DNA of 64,000 nt from positions 310,001 to 374,000 of the forward strand of contig DASZVP010000002.1 in the NCBI GenBank assembly GCA_035546935.1, given 5' to 3'. Both the position numbers and the translations under genes were made by a program. This DNA comes from DASZVP01 sp035546935 (GTDB lineage: Bacteria > Patescibacteriota > Saccharimonadia > Saccharimonadales > UBA4665). The number at the start of each line of letters is the position of its first letter. Within the stretch, counting starts at the first letter, position 1. Positions 1 through 7,739 of this stretch are shown here, one piece after another. The notes beneath the pieces are model-generated. The model was not told the DNA's origin. It did not search any database and saw only the letters and a program-made list of their open reading frames with translations.

Positions 1-1
1 G

Positions 2-280
2 AACCCGACAATTGAGGCTAATATACCTATGACCATTTTGCTCTGGAATGAAGACCCCGAAGATTGGGCGGCCCGCACTCCGGCGCAAGTTGTGCGCGCT
101 GTGGAAGCTTCCGCTCACCCCGGCGGGATCGTTGATATGCACGACATTTACGATCTGACCGCCAACGCCTTGCCGCAGATTTTGAGCGATCTGCAAGCAC
201 AAGGTTATCACTTTGTGACAGTTAGCGAACTACTTAAACTGACTCCAGCTTCTCGCGGCCTGTACTACGGTCATTATTAG
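2..280 (+). CDS. Polysaccharide deacetylase (NodB-like), C-terminal part
   Basis: The reading frame is open to the left edge, so only the last 92 residues are seen. It reads like the C-terminal third of a NodB/CE4 polysaccharide deacetylase: a 'WNEDPEDW' strand, then 'GGIVDMHDIYD', where the MHD motif is a conserved metal/active-site element, then 'ALPQILSDLQAQGYHFVTVSELL', the usual terminal helix and strand. These enzymes remove acetyl groups from cell-wall or extracellular glycans outside the membrane. The N-terminal catalytic Asp and any signal peptide lie upstream of the window. Family assignment is from motif recognition only. Confidence 0.8.
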   Translation, partial: NPTIEANIPMTILLWNEDPEDWAARTPAQVVRAVEASAHPGGIVDMHDIYDLTANALPQILSDLQAQGYHFVTVSELLKLTPASRGLYYGHY

Positions 281-320
281 ATCTGTTATCACCCCTGTTT
301 TCTTGTTATACTCTTAAGAC

Positions 321-2768
321 ATGAAGCGCTATAACCCGAAAGAAATTGAGCCTAAATGGCAGGCCAAATGGGAAGACGACAAGATATACCAGGCCTCGGA
401 AGATCCGGCCAAGCCTAAAAAGTACATCCTGGAATACTTCCCATATCCCAGCGGTGCGGCCATGCATGTTGGCCATGTCCGCAATTACACCATCGGTGAT
501 GCTGTGGCTCGCTTTAACCGCATGAACGGCTTCAATGTGCTGCACCCAATGGGCTGGGACGCTTTCGGCTTGCCGGCGGAAAACTACGCCATCAAGAACA
601 AGATCAGCCCGCGCAAAGCCATCGACGAAAACACCCAGCGCTTCAAGCAGCAGCTGATGCAGATGGGTTTCAGCTACGACTGGTCGCGCGAAATCGACAG
701 TACTGACCCCGATTATTACCGCTGGACGCAGTGGTTTTTCCTGCTGCTGTTCAAAAAAGGTCTGGCCTATCAGCAGGAAAGTCTGCAGTGGTGGTGTCCG
801 TTCGATAAAACTGTTCTCGCTAACGAACAAGTTGAAAACGGCAAATGTTGGCGCTGTGGCAATGACGTCGAAAAGAAGGCCCTGAAACAGTGGTTCTTCA
901 AAATCACCGCCTACGCTGATCGCCTGCTGGACGACCTGGACAATCTGGACTGGTCGGATGCCGTCAAGGCCATGCAGCGCAACTGGATCGGCAAGAGTAA
1001 CGGCGCGTCCGTTAAATTCGCAGTCGATGGCCACGATGACGTACTGGAAGCTTTCACTACCGCCCACGACACCATTTATGGCGCAACTTTTATGGTTTTA
1101 GCACCGGAGCATCCGTTGGTTGGCAAAATTACCACCGATGAGCACCGGGCCAATGTCAACGGCTACATCAAACAAACTCAGTCTAAAAGCGATATCGAGC
1201 GCCAAGAGGAAAACCGCGCCAAAACCGGTGTTTTCACCGGCGCACATGCCATTAACCCCGTAAATGGGGCCAAAATTCCGATCTGGATCGCCGACTACGT
1301 CCTGGCTGGCTACGGCACTGGCGCCATTATGGCGGTACCAGGCGAGGATGAGCGTGACTACGAATTCGCCAAAAAGTACGAGCTGCCAATTATTTACACC
1401 ACTGACCGGCAAGAATTTGTGAACTACCAGACCGAAATAAAGCTCAACCGCAAAGCCTACCACCTGGCCAACTCCGAAGAATTTAACGGCCTGGACTTTG
1501 AAGACGGCCGCCAGCGAATCATGAACAAACTGCTGGAGCTGCAAGCGGGTGAAGAAGTTGTGAACTACAAAATCCGCGACTGGCTGATCAGCCGTCAGCG
1601 TTACTGGGGCGCGCCAATTCCGATTATTCACTGTCCAACCGACGGCGCTGTGGCCGTGCCCGACGATCAACTGCCAGTACGTTTGCCGGAAATCGACAGC
1701 TACGAACCGAGTGGCGATGGCCGCAGCCCACTGGCTACCGTGCCGGAATTTGTAAATACCACCTGTCCAAAATGTGGCGGTCCGGCCGAGCGCGAAACTG
1801 ACACCATGGACGGCTTTGCCTGCAGCTCCTGGTACTTCCTGCGCTTTGCCGATCCGCACAACGACAAAGCCGCCTTTGACAAAGACAAAGCCAAATTCTG
1901 GCTGCCAGTTGATGACTACATCGGCGGTGCCGAACACGCCGTGATGCATCTGTTGTATGCCCGTTTTTGGACCAAAGTTATGTACGCCGAAAAACTGATC
2001 GACTTCCAGGAGCCGTTCAGCAGCTTACGCAACCAAGGCATGATTTTGGCACCGGACGGCGTCAAAATGAGCAAGAGCAAGGGCAACACCATCGAGCCTG
2101 ACGAATTGCTCGACCAAGGCTACGGTGCCGACAGTATTCGTATTATGGAATTGTTTATTGGTCCTTGGAACCAAATGGCCAACTGGAGTGTCGAAGGCAT
2201 GGGCGGAGCTTTCCGCTTCCTGCAGCGTATCTGGACGCTGGTCCATGAATATTTGGAAGCCAAGCCTGACGGCGCGGAGGACGTGCCACTGACTTGCCGC
2301 ACCATGCACAAGACGATCAAAAAGGTCACTGAAGATCTGCAGAACATGAATTTCAACACTGCGATCTCTGCACTTATGGAGGCTGTCAACGAGCTGTACA
2401 AAGCTAAGGCCGAAAAAGGGTTCGAGGCCGAAGATTGGCACGTGGCGCTCAGTGCTTTGCTGCAGCTGCTGGCGCCGTTTGCGCCACACATTACGGAAGA
2501 ACTTTGGCAAGAACTCGGCCACAAGGAATCAATTCACCTCAGCACATGGCCAACTTATGATGAAAAATACTTAGTCGAAGACCAAATTACAGTGGTCGTA
2601 CAGGTCAACGGTAAGCTTCGCGCCGAATTAAGCGTGGCCCCGGATGCCGACGAGGCAACCATAGTCGCCGCCGCTCAGGCCGACGTGCATGTCGCCAGTT
2701 ATTTGCAGGGCCAGACCATCAAAAAAACCATCTACGTTCCCGGCAAACTGGTTAACTTCGTAGTCTAG
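321..2768 (+). CDS. leuS: Leucyl-tRNA synthetase
   Basis: Class I aminoacyl-tRNA synthetase of 815 residues, normal for bacterial LeuRS, charging tRNA-Leu in the cytoplasm. The HIGH-type signature appears in 'YPSGAAMHVGHVRNYT' near residue 45 and the KMSKS loop in 'VKMSKSKGNT' near residue 590. A Cys-containing zinc module and a CP1 editing region lie between them. An extended -10 (TGTTATACT, hexamer 307-312) ends 8 nt before the ATG and I see no Shine-Dalgarno, so the mRNA is probably leaderless or nearly so. Its TAG stop overlaps the stop codon of the convergent asparaginase-like gene by two bases. Long antisense frames inside it are shadows. Confidence 0.98.
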   Translation: MKRYNPKEIEPKWQAKWEDDKIYQASEDPAKPKKYILEYFPYPSGAAMHVGHVRNYTIGDAVARFNRMNGFNVLHPMGWDAFGLPAENYAIKNKISPRKAIDENTQRFKQQLMQMGFSYDWSREIDSTDPDYYRWTQWFFLLLFKKGLAYQQESLQWWCPFDKTVLANEQVENGKCWRCGNDVEKKALKQWFFKITAYADRLLDDLDNLDWSDAVKAMQRNWIGKSNGASVKFAVDGHDDVLEAFTTAHDTIYGATFMVLAPEHPLVGKITTDEHRANVNGYIKQTQSKSDIERQEENRAKTGVFTGAHAINPVNGAKIPIWIADYVLAGYGTGAIMAVPGEDERDYEFAKKYELPIIYTTDRQEFVNYQTEIKLNRKAYHLANSEEFNGLDFEDGRQRIMNKLLELQAGEEVVNYKIRDWLISRQRYWGAPIPIIHCPTDGAVAVPDDQLPVRLPEIDSYEPSGDGRSPLATVPEFVNTTCPKCGGPAERETDTMDGFACSSWYFLRFADPHNDKAAFDKDKAKFWLPVDDYIGGAEHAVMHLLYARFWTKVMYAEKLIDFQEPFSSLRNQGMILAPDGVKMSKSKGNTIEPDELLDQGYGADSIRIMELFIGPWNQMANWSVEGMGGAFRFLQRIWTLVHEYLEAKPDGAEDVPLTCRTMHKTIKKVTEDLQNMNFNTAISALMEAVNELYKAKAEKGFEAEDWHVALSALLQLLAPFAPHITEELWQELGHKESIHLSTWPTYDEKYLVEDQITVVVQVNGKLRAELSVAPDADEATIVAAAQADVHVASYLQGQTIKKTIYVPGKLVNFVV

Positions 2769-3862
2769 ATCAGATCGTTTTCGATATTGATCTCGCCATG
2801 CAGGTCTTGCAGCATGTGCATTTTGATCTGTTCATACGACATTTTCTGAGCCAGTAGCCAAGCTAGCTTGGTTGTCATAGCTTCAATACTCATATCAAAG
2901 GCCGGGATGGCAAGGTCTTCCTTCTTCAGGCGCTGACCATTCTCATTGACTTGAAAACTGGCCACACCATTAGGCGCTTGGGTAGTGACGATAATGGGGA
3001 TGTGCTTCTTTTTTAAGAACTCGAAAGCTGGGAAGAGCGCCTTATTAGGATCGCCAGCACCAAAAGCGCGCAGAATAAAGGCCTTTGTGCCTTGAGTTTC
3101 AACAAGATGCTCAAAAATCGATGCTTCCATGCCCGGAAATTCAGTCAGCGACGCAATATGTGAGGCGTCAAAGTCCCTTTTTACTACCAGATTGCCCGAA
3201 TTATGGGCCAATGCACTCGACTTCGACAGATACATAACGTGTTTTTCCAGTGCCGCTTCTTCGATGCGAATCACACGACCAATCTGACCAAGTGAACCGG
3301 TAATGAACGACTTGAAGGGGTCATAATCAAAGTCGGTACCCTTCTTTACGCGCACGCCAGATATAATTTTGCTACCAAAAACAGCGATGACCCCCTTGAT
3401 CTGATGGTAGGTCCAAATCGCTAAGCGAAGGGAGTTCACTAAATTGGTGACTGCGTCACTGCCAAGGTAGCCCAGCGGCACCTGTGCGCCCGTCAAAATG
3501 ATCGGCTTGTTAATGTTTTCAAAAGCGAAGGACAACGCCGCGGCTGTATAGCCCATAGTGTTAGTGCCGTGCAAAACAATAAAGGCATCATAGTCGTCAT
3601 AAGCCTCCTGGATGGTTTTGGCCAATAGAGTCCAATGCTCAGGCAGGAAGTCTGAGCTGTCAATATTCAGTAGGTCTTTCACATCGGGCTTGACCTCGAT
3701 ATTCCAGACATCTTCAATCACGGCGATAGCATTGGCTATAATCGCCTCAAAGCTGCTGATATCAGTGTGGACTTTGCTCGAAACAATGCTCTCGGCCACA
3801 TTACCACTAATTGTGCCACCGGTGGTGATGATCAAAATTCGTTTTTCGGTATAAGCAGACAT
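2765..3862 (-). CDS. L-asparaginase family protein with an altered active-site motif
   Basis: 365 residues of the asparaginase/glutaminase fold, which hydrolyses Asn (or Gln) to the acid plus ammonia. The first threonine motif is intact ('TTGGTISG', Thr17). The second motif reads 'LHGTNTMGYTAAALSF' instead of the family's HGTDTM: Asn101 replaces the Asp that binds the substrate amino group. The codon is AAC. 'LTGAQVPLG' and 'SDAVTNL' follow as in the family, and the lysine region is 'RVKKGTDFDYDPF'. A TATTAT -10 box ends 6 nt before the ATG, suggesting a leaderless transcript. It may be a true asparaginase tolerating Asn or an enzyme with changed specificity. Confidence 0.85.
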   Translation of the reverse strand: MSAYTEKRILIITTGGTISGNVAESIVSSKVHTDISSFEAIIANAIAVIEDVWNIEVKPDVKDLLNIDSSDFLPEHWTLLAKTIQEAYDDYDAFIVLHGTNTMGYTAAALSFAFENINKPIILTGAQVPLGYLGSDAVTNLVNSLRLAIWTYHQIKGVIAVFGSKIISGVRVKKGTDFDYDPFKSFITGSLGQIGRVIRIEEAALEKHVMYLSKSSALAHNSGNLVVKRDFDASHIASLTEFPGMEASIFEHLVETQGTKAFILRAFGAGDPNKALFPAFEFLKKKHIPIIVTTQAPNGVASFQVNENGQRLKKEDLAIPAFDMSIEAMTTKLAWLLAQKMSYEQIKMHMLQDLHGEINIENDLI

Positions 3863-3902
3863 GAGTTAATAATAAAGCAAACTGTAAATTTACGTATCTC
3901 CG

Positions 3903-3932
3903 CTTGAGAAAATTGCGAAAATTCGCTACTCT
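3903..3932 (+). promoter_or_regulatory. Promoter for the rpmF-nusB group
   Basis: TTGAGA (3904-3909) and TACTCT (3927-3932) are separated by 17 nt, a good sigma70-type match, and would start transcription about 30 nt before the rpmF start codon. This transcript has a normal leader with a Shine-Dalgarno, unlike many others in the window. Confidence 0.5.
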
Positions 3933-3973
3933 AGAACTTAAGATCAGCTAACGAGAAGCGAAAAGGATATCAG

Positions 3974-4135
3974 ATGGCAGGTGGTCAACCACCCAAAAAA
4001 CGAACTAGCCCGCGCCGGACCGGCGCTCGCCGCAGTCACTTGGTGCTGAAATTGGCCCGCAAAGTCAACGGAAAGTCACCAGTCAAGGTCCGCACCACAG
4101 TCCGCGAAAGTGGTCCTGTGTCCAAGGCTAAGTAG
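3974..4135 (+). CDS. rpmF: 50S ribosomal protein L32
   Basis: A 53-residue basic protein. The N-terminus 'MAGGQPPKKRTSPRRTGARR' followed by 'SHLVLKLARK' matches L32 of the large ribosomal subunit, whose hallmark is a Pro-Lys-rich start, an Arg/Ser-rich stretch and then SH.AL.. . There are no cysteines, so this is the zinc-free form. An AAAAGG Shine-Dalgarno lies about 8 nt before the ATG. It is followed 25 nt later by nusB in the same direction. A distinct small gene with correct length and strong motif agreement. Confidence 0.9.
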   Translation: MAGGQPPKKRTSPRRTGARRSHLVLKLARKVNGKSPVKVRTTVRESGPVSKAK

Positions 4136-4160
4136 TACTTCTCGATAAGAGGTTAACAAC

Positions 4161-4697
4161 ATGGCATCAAATCGTCACCTGGGCCGCATCATTGCGCTGC
4201 AAACGCTGTATGAGCAGGAAGTTCGCAGTGAGGCTGGTGACAATGATTACGATGCTACGGCTGTTTTGGCTCGCAACATCGATCGCTACCGCGATCAGGT
4301 GGACGATGTCGCCTTTATTGAACAGTTGGTCAAAGGTGTTAGCGAGAAGGCTGAGCTGCTAGACAAGCAGCTGCAGCCGGTGGCTCCGGAATGGCCCATT
4401 GATCAGATCGCTCGCATGGATCGGATAGTTCTCAGAATTGGCCTTTACGAATTAAATGACGAGGCCGATGTGCCGCCCAAAGTGGTCATCAACGAAGCTG
4501 TCGAGCTAGCCAAAGCCTTCGGTGGTGACAACTCCTCGAAGTTCGTCAACGGCGTGCTGGGCACGCTGTTACGCCAGACCGAAGCGCCAGCCGAGGCTTC
4601 CAAGAAAGCACCTGCAAAGAAGGCCGCAGTCAAGAAGCCGGCCGCCAAAAAAGTTACCAAAGCTAAGCCCGCTAAGGCACCAACTAAGAAGAAATAA
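4161..4697 (+). CDS. nusB: Transcription antitermination factor NusB
   Basis: NusB binds boxA RNA with S10 and helps RNA polymerase read through rRNA operons. The helical NusB fold spans residues 1-140: 'MASNRHLGRIIALQTLYEQE' at the start, and 'IDQIARMDRIVLRIGLYEL' and 'VVINEAVELAKAFGGDNSSKFVNGVLGTLL' in the second half, all signature stretches. Beyond this is a roughly 35-residue Lys/Ala/Pro tail (KKAPAKKAAVKKPAAKK type), histone-like and absent from ordinary NusB, probably giving extra nonspecific RNA or DNA affinity. AGAGG lies upstream of the ATG. A Nudix gene starts 3 nt after the stop, so the two are probably cotranscribed. Confidence 0.96.
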   Translation: MASNRHLGRIIALQTLYEQEVRSEAGDNDYDATAVLARNIDRYRDQVDDVAFIEQLVKGVSEKAELLDKQLQPVAPEWPIDQIARMDRIVLRIGLYELNDEADVPPKVVINEAVELAKAFGGDNSSKFVNGVLGTLLRQTEAPAEASKKAPAKKAAVKKPAAKKVTKAKPAKAPTKKK

Positions 4698-4700
4698 TCA

Positions 4701-5192
4701 GTGCAACGACCTAAACCCATCCGCGGCATTCGCAAGCTGGTCCGCCGACCAGTGATCGACGAAGTTGTCAGTGAAACCACCGCCGGTGGCATTGTTTTTC
4801 GCCGGGATCGAAACGGCAAAGTCGAAATCTTGCTTATTCAGGATGCCAAGAACCGCTGGACAATTCCTAAGGGACACGTCGAGCCGGGCGAAGAACCGGG
4901 AGCCACGGCCGAGCGCGAGATTCGTGAAGAAACCGGCTTGCAGGACATGGAAGCGCACAGCTGGCTGGGCAAGGTTAACTTTCGCTACCGCCGGCAGCAC
5001 ACGCTGGTACTGATGACCATGCACATTTGGCTGGTTGAAGCTCAAGGCGACAGCGACAAACTGAAGCCCGAAGACTGGCTGAATGACATTAAGTGGCTGC
5101 CCGCACTGGAAGCTGTTGATAAAATTGCTTATGACGACATCGGCAAGCTTATTTTACTGGGTCTGAAGAAGATTCGCGAAGGGAAGTTATAG
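4701..5192 (+). CDS. Nudix hydrolase
   Basis: 163 residues from a GTG start three bases after nusB; no upstream ATG fits. The Nudix box GX5EX7REUXEEXGU is complete: 'GHVEPGEEPGATAEREIREETGL' spans residues 54-76. The glutamates bind the divalent metal used to split a nucleoside diphosphate linked to another moiety. 'TTAGGIVFRR' and 'WTIPKGHVEPGE' resemble the AP4A-hydrolase/MutT-like branch. The substrate cannot be told from sequence. It sits between nusB and rnc in one direction with short gaps, suggesting a small RNA-metabolism operon. Confidence 0.92.
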   Translation: MQRPKPIRGIRKLVRRPVIDEVVSETTAGGIVFRRDRNGKVEILLIQDAKNRWTIPKGHVEPGEEPGATAEREIREETGLQDMEAHSWLGKVNFRYRRQHTLVLMTMHIWLVEAQGDSDKLKPEDWLNDIKWLPALEAVDKIAYDDIGKLILLGLKKIREGKL

Positions 5193-5198
5193 CCTCAC

Positions 5199-5900
5199 AT
5201 GGACAGCGCTCCGTATCAACAATTTGCGGCCCAAGTTCTACAAACTGAATTCAATAACCTAGAGCTGTTGATTACCGCGTTTACGCATCGCTCATATTTA
5301 AATGAGCACCGCAAAACCGTGCGTGAGCATAACGAGCGCCTGGAATTCCTGGGCGACGCCGTGCTGGAGCTGGTCGTTACTGAATATCTGTATGCCAACT
5401 ACAGCGAACCGGAAGGCATTTTGACCAACTGGCGCTCCAGCCTGGTGCGCACCGAATCGATTAGCGCTGCCGCTGCCAAAGCTGGCTTTGAGCCGCTGCT
5501 GCGCCTCAGCCGCGGTGAAAAGCGTGGCACCGACCGCGCCCGCGCCCAAATTTTGGCCAATAGCTTCGAGGCCGTCATCGGTGCTCTGTATCTTGACCAA
5601 GGCTACGAGGCTGCCAAACGCTTTATCACCGACACCATTTTGAGTACCTTCCAAGATATCTTAAGCAGCGGCTCCTGGATGGACCCCAAATCACACCTTC
5701 AAGAATTGGCTCAAAGCCGCGAAAACGCCACGCCAGTCTACAAAGTCCTCAGCGAAACTGGTCCCGATCACGACAAAACTTTCAGCGTTGGCGTATTCGT
5801 CGGCGGCCAAATGCGCGGCCAGGGCAGCGGCCCCAGCAAGCAGGCTGGTCAGCAAGCTGCAGCCGAAGCAGCGCTGGCGTTTTATCAGAAAAGCCAGTAG
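5199..5900 (+). CDS. rnc: Ribonuclease III
   Basis: 233 residues, the standard RNase III length. The endonuclease domain carries the signature 'NERLEFLGDAVLELVVTEYL' (residues 45-64) with the metal-binding acidic residues, and 'ILANSFEAVIGALYLDQGY' holds the second acidic cluster. A double-stranded RNA-binding domain occupies about residues 155-230 ('PKSHLQELAQ', 'GSGPSKQAGQQAAAEAAL'). The enzyme cuts rRNA precursors and structured mRNAs in the cytoplasm. It starts 6 nt after the Nudix gene, in the same operon. Confidence 0.97.
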   Translation: MDSAPYQQFAAQVLQTEFNNLELLITAFTHRSYLNEHRKTVREHNERLEFLGDAVLELVVTEYLYANYSEPEGILTNWRSSLVRTESISAAAAKAGFEPLLRLSRGEKRGTDRARAQILANSFEAVIGALYLDQGYEAAKRFITDTILSTFQDILSSGSWMDPKSHLQELAQSRENATPVYKVLSETGPDHDKTFSVGVFVGGQMRGQGSGPSKQAGQQAAAEAALAFYQKSQ

Positions 5901-5911
5901 AAACCCAGAGT

Positions 5912-5941
5912 TTGACAATTACACAGCTTATATTGTAATAT
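5912..5941 (+). promoter_or_regulatory. Promoter of the 5948 gene (leaderless)
   Basis: A perfect -35 TTGACA (5912-5917), an 18-nt spacer and TAATAT (5936-5941). The predicted transcription start falls on or next to the GTG at 5948, leaving no room for a Shine-Dalgarno. Confidence 0.6.
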
Positions 5942-5947
5942 AGTCAT

Positions 5948-6463
5948 GTGAAAAGTTACGAAGAGCGTCTGCCGCGTCGGGGTACAGCCCCCCGTAATAT
6001 AGTTCGCGTAAATCAGTTGTTGGTATCAAACGTTTTAACCAAGCAAGATGTGGCAGCGCAGATCGGTGAGGGGCCACTAGATGACAGCTGGTGTGGTGTT
6101 CGTGGGCCACTTAATGAGCTAGCTCAGCGTAAAAATCTTCGAACCACAGTGTCGGGGCAAAAAGTCGTTAGTATCATACGTCCTCGACCAGGCTTCCTCC
6201 GTGGCATCAATGCCTGTCCTGATGAGTTGGTAGAAGAAGTATCAGGATGGCTAGGGAATTTAGCAGTTGTTGATGTAGACTCCAGTCTGCAGACATGGGC
6301 TACTAAACGTTTATCTGATGTAGGTGCCACTTCGGTCATTGCCGCAGAAATTCATCATGCACCTGACGAAGGCTTGGTTTCCTATGCTGCAGTTTCGGTC
6401 CCGTGGGGCAGCTACAGTGGCGCTCGTCATAACCCGGCTACCTTCTCAATAGCGAAACAGTAG
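5948..6463 (+). CDS. Hypothetical protein
   Basis: 171 residues from a GTG that coincides with the predicted transcription start. I do not recognise the family. The N-terminal half is basic (RRGTAPRN, RKNLRTT) with a 'LTKQDVAAQIGEGPLDDSWC' helix, the C-terminal half more acidic and mixed alpha/beta ('GNLAVVDVDSSLQTWATKRL', 'SVIAAEIHHAPDEGLVSYAA'). There is no signal peptide or membrane segment. It has its own strong promoter and a following hairpin, so it is transcribed alone. A small cytoplasmic or nucleic-acid-binding protein is possible but not shown. Confidence 0.6.
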   Translation: MKSYEERLPRRGTAPRNIVRVNQLLVSNVLTKQDVAAQIGEGPLDDSWCGVRGPLNELAQRKNLRTTVSGQKVVSIIRPRPGFLRGINACPDELVEEVSGWLGNLAVVDVDSSLQTWATKRLSDVGATSVIAAEIHHAPDEGLVSYAAVSVPWGSYSGARHNPATFSIAKQ

Positions 6464-6523
6464 CGAAGTTTCAACACCAGAATTACAGCCGATTGACCTA
6501 ACCATTAGGATTTGCTAGGATAT

Positions 6524-6580
6524 AACTAGGATCTCCGGCCGTAGTTTACATACTACACCTAGCGGGAGTCCTTTTTATTT
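6524..6580 (+). terminator. Probable terminator after the 5948 gene
   Basis: CTAGG pairs with CCTAG, enclosing a GTAG...CTAC hairpin, and the imperfect arms AGGATCTCC / GGGAGTCC are followed by CTTTTTATTTT. The T-rich tract lies on the plus strand, so it would end transcription of the rightward gene. The tract also holds the stop codon of the leftward gene at 6575. The stem is imperfect. Confidence 0.4.
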
Positions 6581-6988
6581 TGCTGACGGAAAAACAGAAA
6601 CTAAATGTTTGCGACCGGTTTTCTTGTCTTCCTTAATGTGGATGTAGAATAGTTCGTTCTACCTGGTAAGCCCGTAAAAGCGGTGGAGCACTGCAGTTTT
6701 GTCATCTTTGTGATCTCTGACTGACGGTCCAAAAGATGAATTCTTAATAAGATCGAGCGCTGCAGGCAAGTACTGCAGGCGACGCATGCGGTCACGCCAA
6801 TTCTTTTTCCAAAGGTGGACCCAGAAATAGCTCAAGAAAATTTTCTCGTTGCTGAAATACTTGCTACGAATATATGGCTGGCGTTTGGTTCGGGCTACAT
6901 ATTGAGCATATATTGCTTGGGCGCGCACCTTGACCTCTGTGAAATCTGAGCCCGGCAGCTTTGCGTAGCGCGACTGATATACCTTCAT
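6575..6988 (-). pseudogene. Toxin-like (BECR/RelE-like nuclease) gene interrupted by an amber codon
   Basis: The frame from ATG 6988 gives 109 residues and then TAG (6659-6661). The same frame continues for 27 residues that complete the domain: '...LHRFYGLTR*NELFYIHIKED...' ending 'KHLVSVFPSAK' at TAA 6575-6577. The pattern of a basic helical N-terminus, 'R.KYF..EKIFL.YFW.HL' and then an 'HRFYGLT...FY..IKEDK...VSVFP' core resembles the phage-associated barnase/EndoU/colicin/RelE-like nuclease families; this is from memory and not certain. Good conservation on both sides of the single stop suggests a recent nonsense change, readthrough or a base-call error. No antitoxin partner is obvious. Confidence 0.65.
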
Positions 6989-7040
6989 TCCTGGAGTATA
7001 GCAAACCGATCTTAACTAATAATGAAATCCTTGCGAAGAA

Positions 7041-7069
7041 TTGACAACAGGGGCGCTGATCTGTAAAAT
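7041..7069 (+). promoter_or_regulatory. Promoter for rpsP
   Basis: TTGACA (7041-7046), a 17-nt spacer and TAAAAT (7064-7069): a near-consensus sigma70-type promoter placing the start about 45 nt before rpsP. The leader ends in AAAGGAG, a strong Shine-Dalgarno. Confidence 0.7.
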
Positions 7070-7122
7070 AGACCGCATTGTCTTTATAAACTCTTTAATA
7101 ACGTAGAGACAAAGGAGATTAA

Positions 7123-7665
7123 ATGTTAGTTATTCGCATGCAGCGTACCGGCCGCAAAGGCCACGCCATGTTCCGCGTCGTCGTTCAAGACTCACGCAGG
7201 ACCCCGACCAGCGGCAAAATCGTCGCCGCCCTCGGGAGCTACGACCCTCACAGCAAGGCCGTAATTCTCAACAAAGAAAAAGCTCAGTTCTATCTGGACC
7301 ACGGTGCTCAGCCGTCAGACCGCGTCGTCACGCTCTTAAAAGCTGAAGGCGTCAAACTGCCCAAGTGGGTTGCCGAACCCGTTAAGGGTGAACGCGCTGT
7401 CCGCAACCCAGAAAAGCGCCGCAGCACCCGCCCAGACGAACCGGAAGCTCCGGCCGAGCCGGAAGCGCCAGCCGCCGAGGCCGAAGCTTCTGCTGACGAA
7501 GCGCCGGCAGAGAACACTGAGGCTCCAGCTGAAGAAATTGCCGAGGCTTCCACAGAAGAAGTCCCAGCTGCCGAAGAACCTGCAGGTGAAACCGAAGCTG
7601 AACCGGCTGCCGAACCTGAAGCTCCGGCTGAAGAGCCTGCTGACGAAGCTTCAACCGAAGGCTAA
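7123..7665 (+). CDS. rpsP: 30S ribosomal protein S16 with a long acidic tail
   Basis: Residues 1-85 are an ordinary S16, a 30S assembly protein: 'MLVIRMQRTGRKGHAMFRVVVQDSR', 'IVAALGSYDPHSK' and 'AQFYLDHGAQPSDRVV' all match. The remaining 95 residues are almost entirely Ala, Glu, Pro and Thr (repeats of EAPAEPEAPAAEAEA type) and strongly acidic, doubling the usual length. Such a tail is odd for a protein packed against rRNA and must hang off the particle. AAAGGAG precedes the ATG. The next gene, a KH protein, carries the same kind of tail. Confidence 0.96.
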   Translation: MLVIRMQRTGRKGHAMFRVVVQDSRRTPTSGKIVAALGSYDPHSKAVILNKEKAQFYLDHGAQPSDRVVTLLKAEGVKLPKWVAEPVKGERAVRNPEKRRSTRPDEPEAPAEPEAPAAEAEASADEAPAENTEAPAEEIAEASTEEVPAAEEPAGETEAEPAAEPEAPAEEPADEASTEG

Positions 7666-7739
7666 CCTCAGCAAAAATTCCCACAAACAAGGCTTTGCCT
7701 GTTTGCTATACTAGAAGTACCGGAAAGAGGAGACCGTCA

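Noticed and set aside
1098..1949. Long antisense ORFs within leuS (also 306-1067 and 18943-19728 in other genes)
   Set aside because: They are shadows produced by GC-rich codon use of the real genes, with no recognisable domains or start signals.
6496..6570. A tRNA or riboswitch in the hairpin-rich region after 6463
   Set aside because: No T-loop or cloverleaf spacing; the arms fit a terminator followed by T residues better.
6659..6661. Global reassignment of TAG as a sense codon, suggested by two TAG-interrupted genes
   Set aside because: leuS, rnc, rpmF, khpA, trmD, typA and many others end at TAG exactly where their families end, so TAG is a normal stop here. Local suppression is not excluded.
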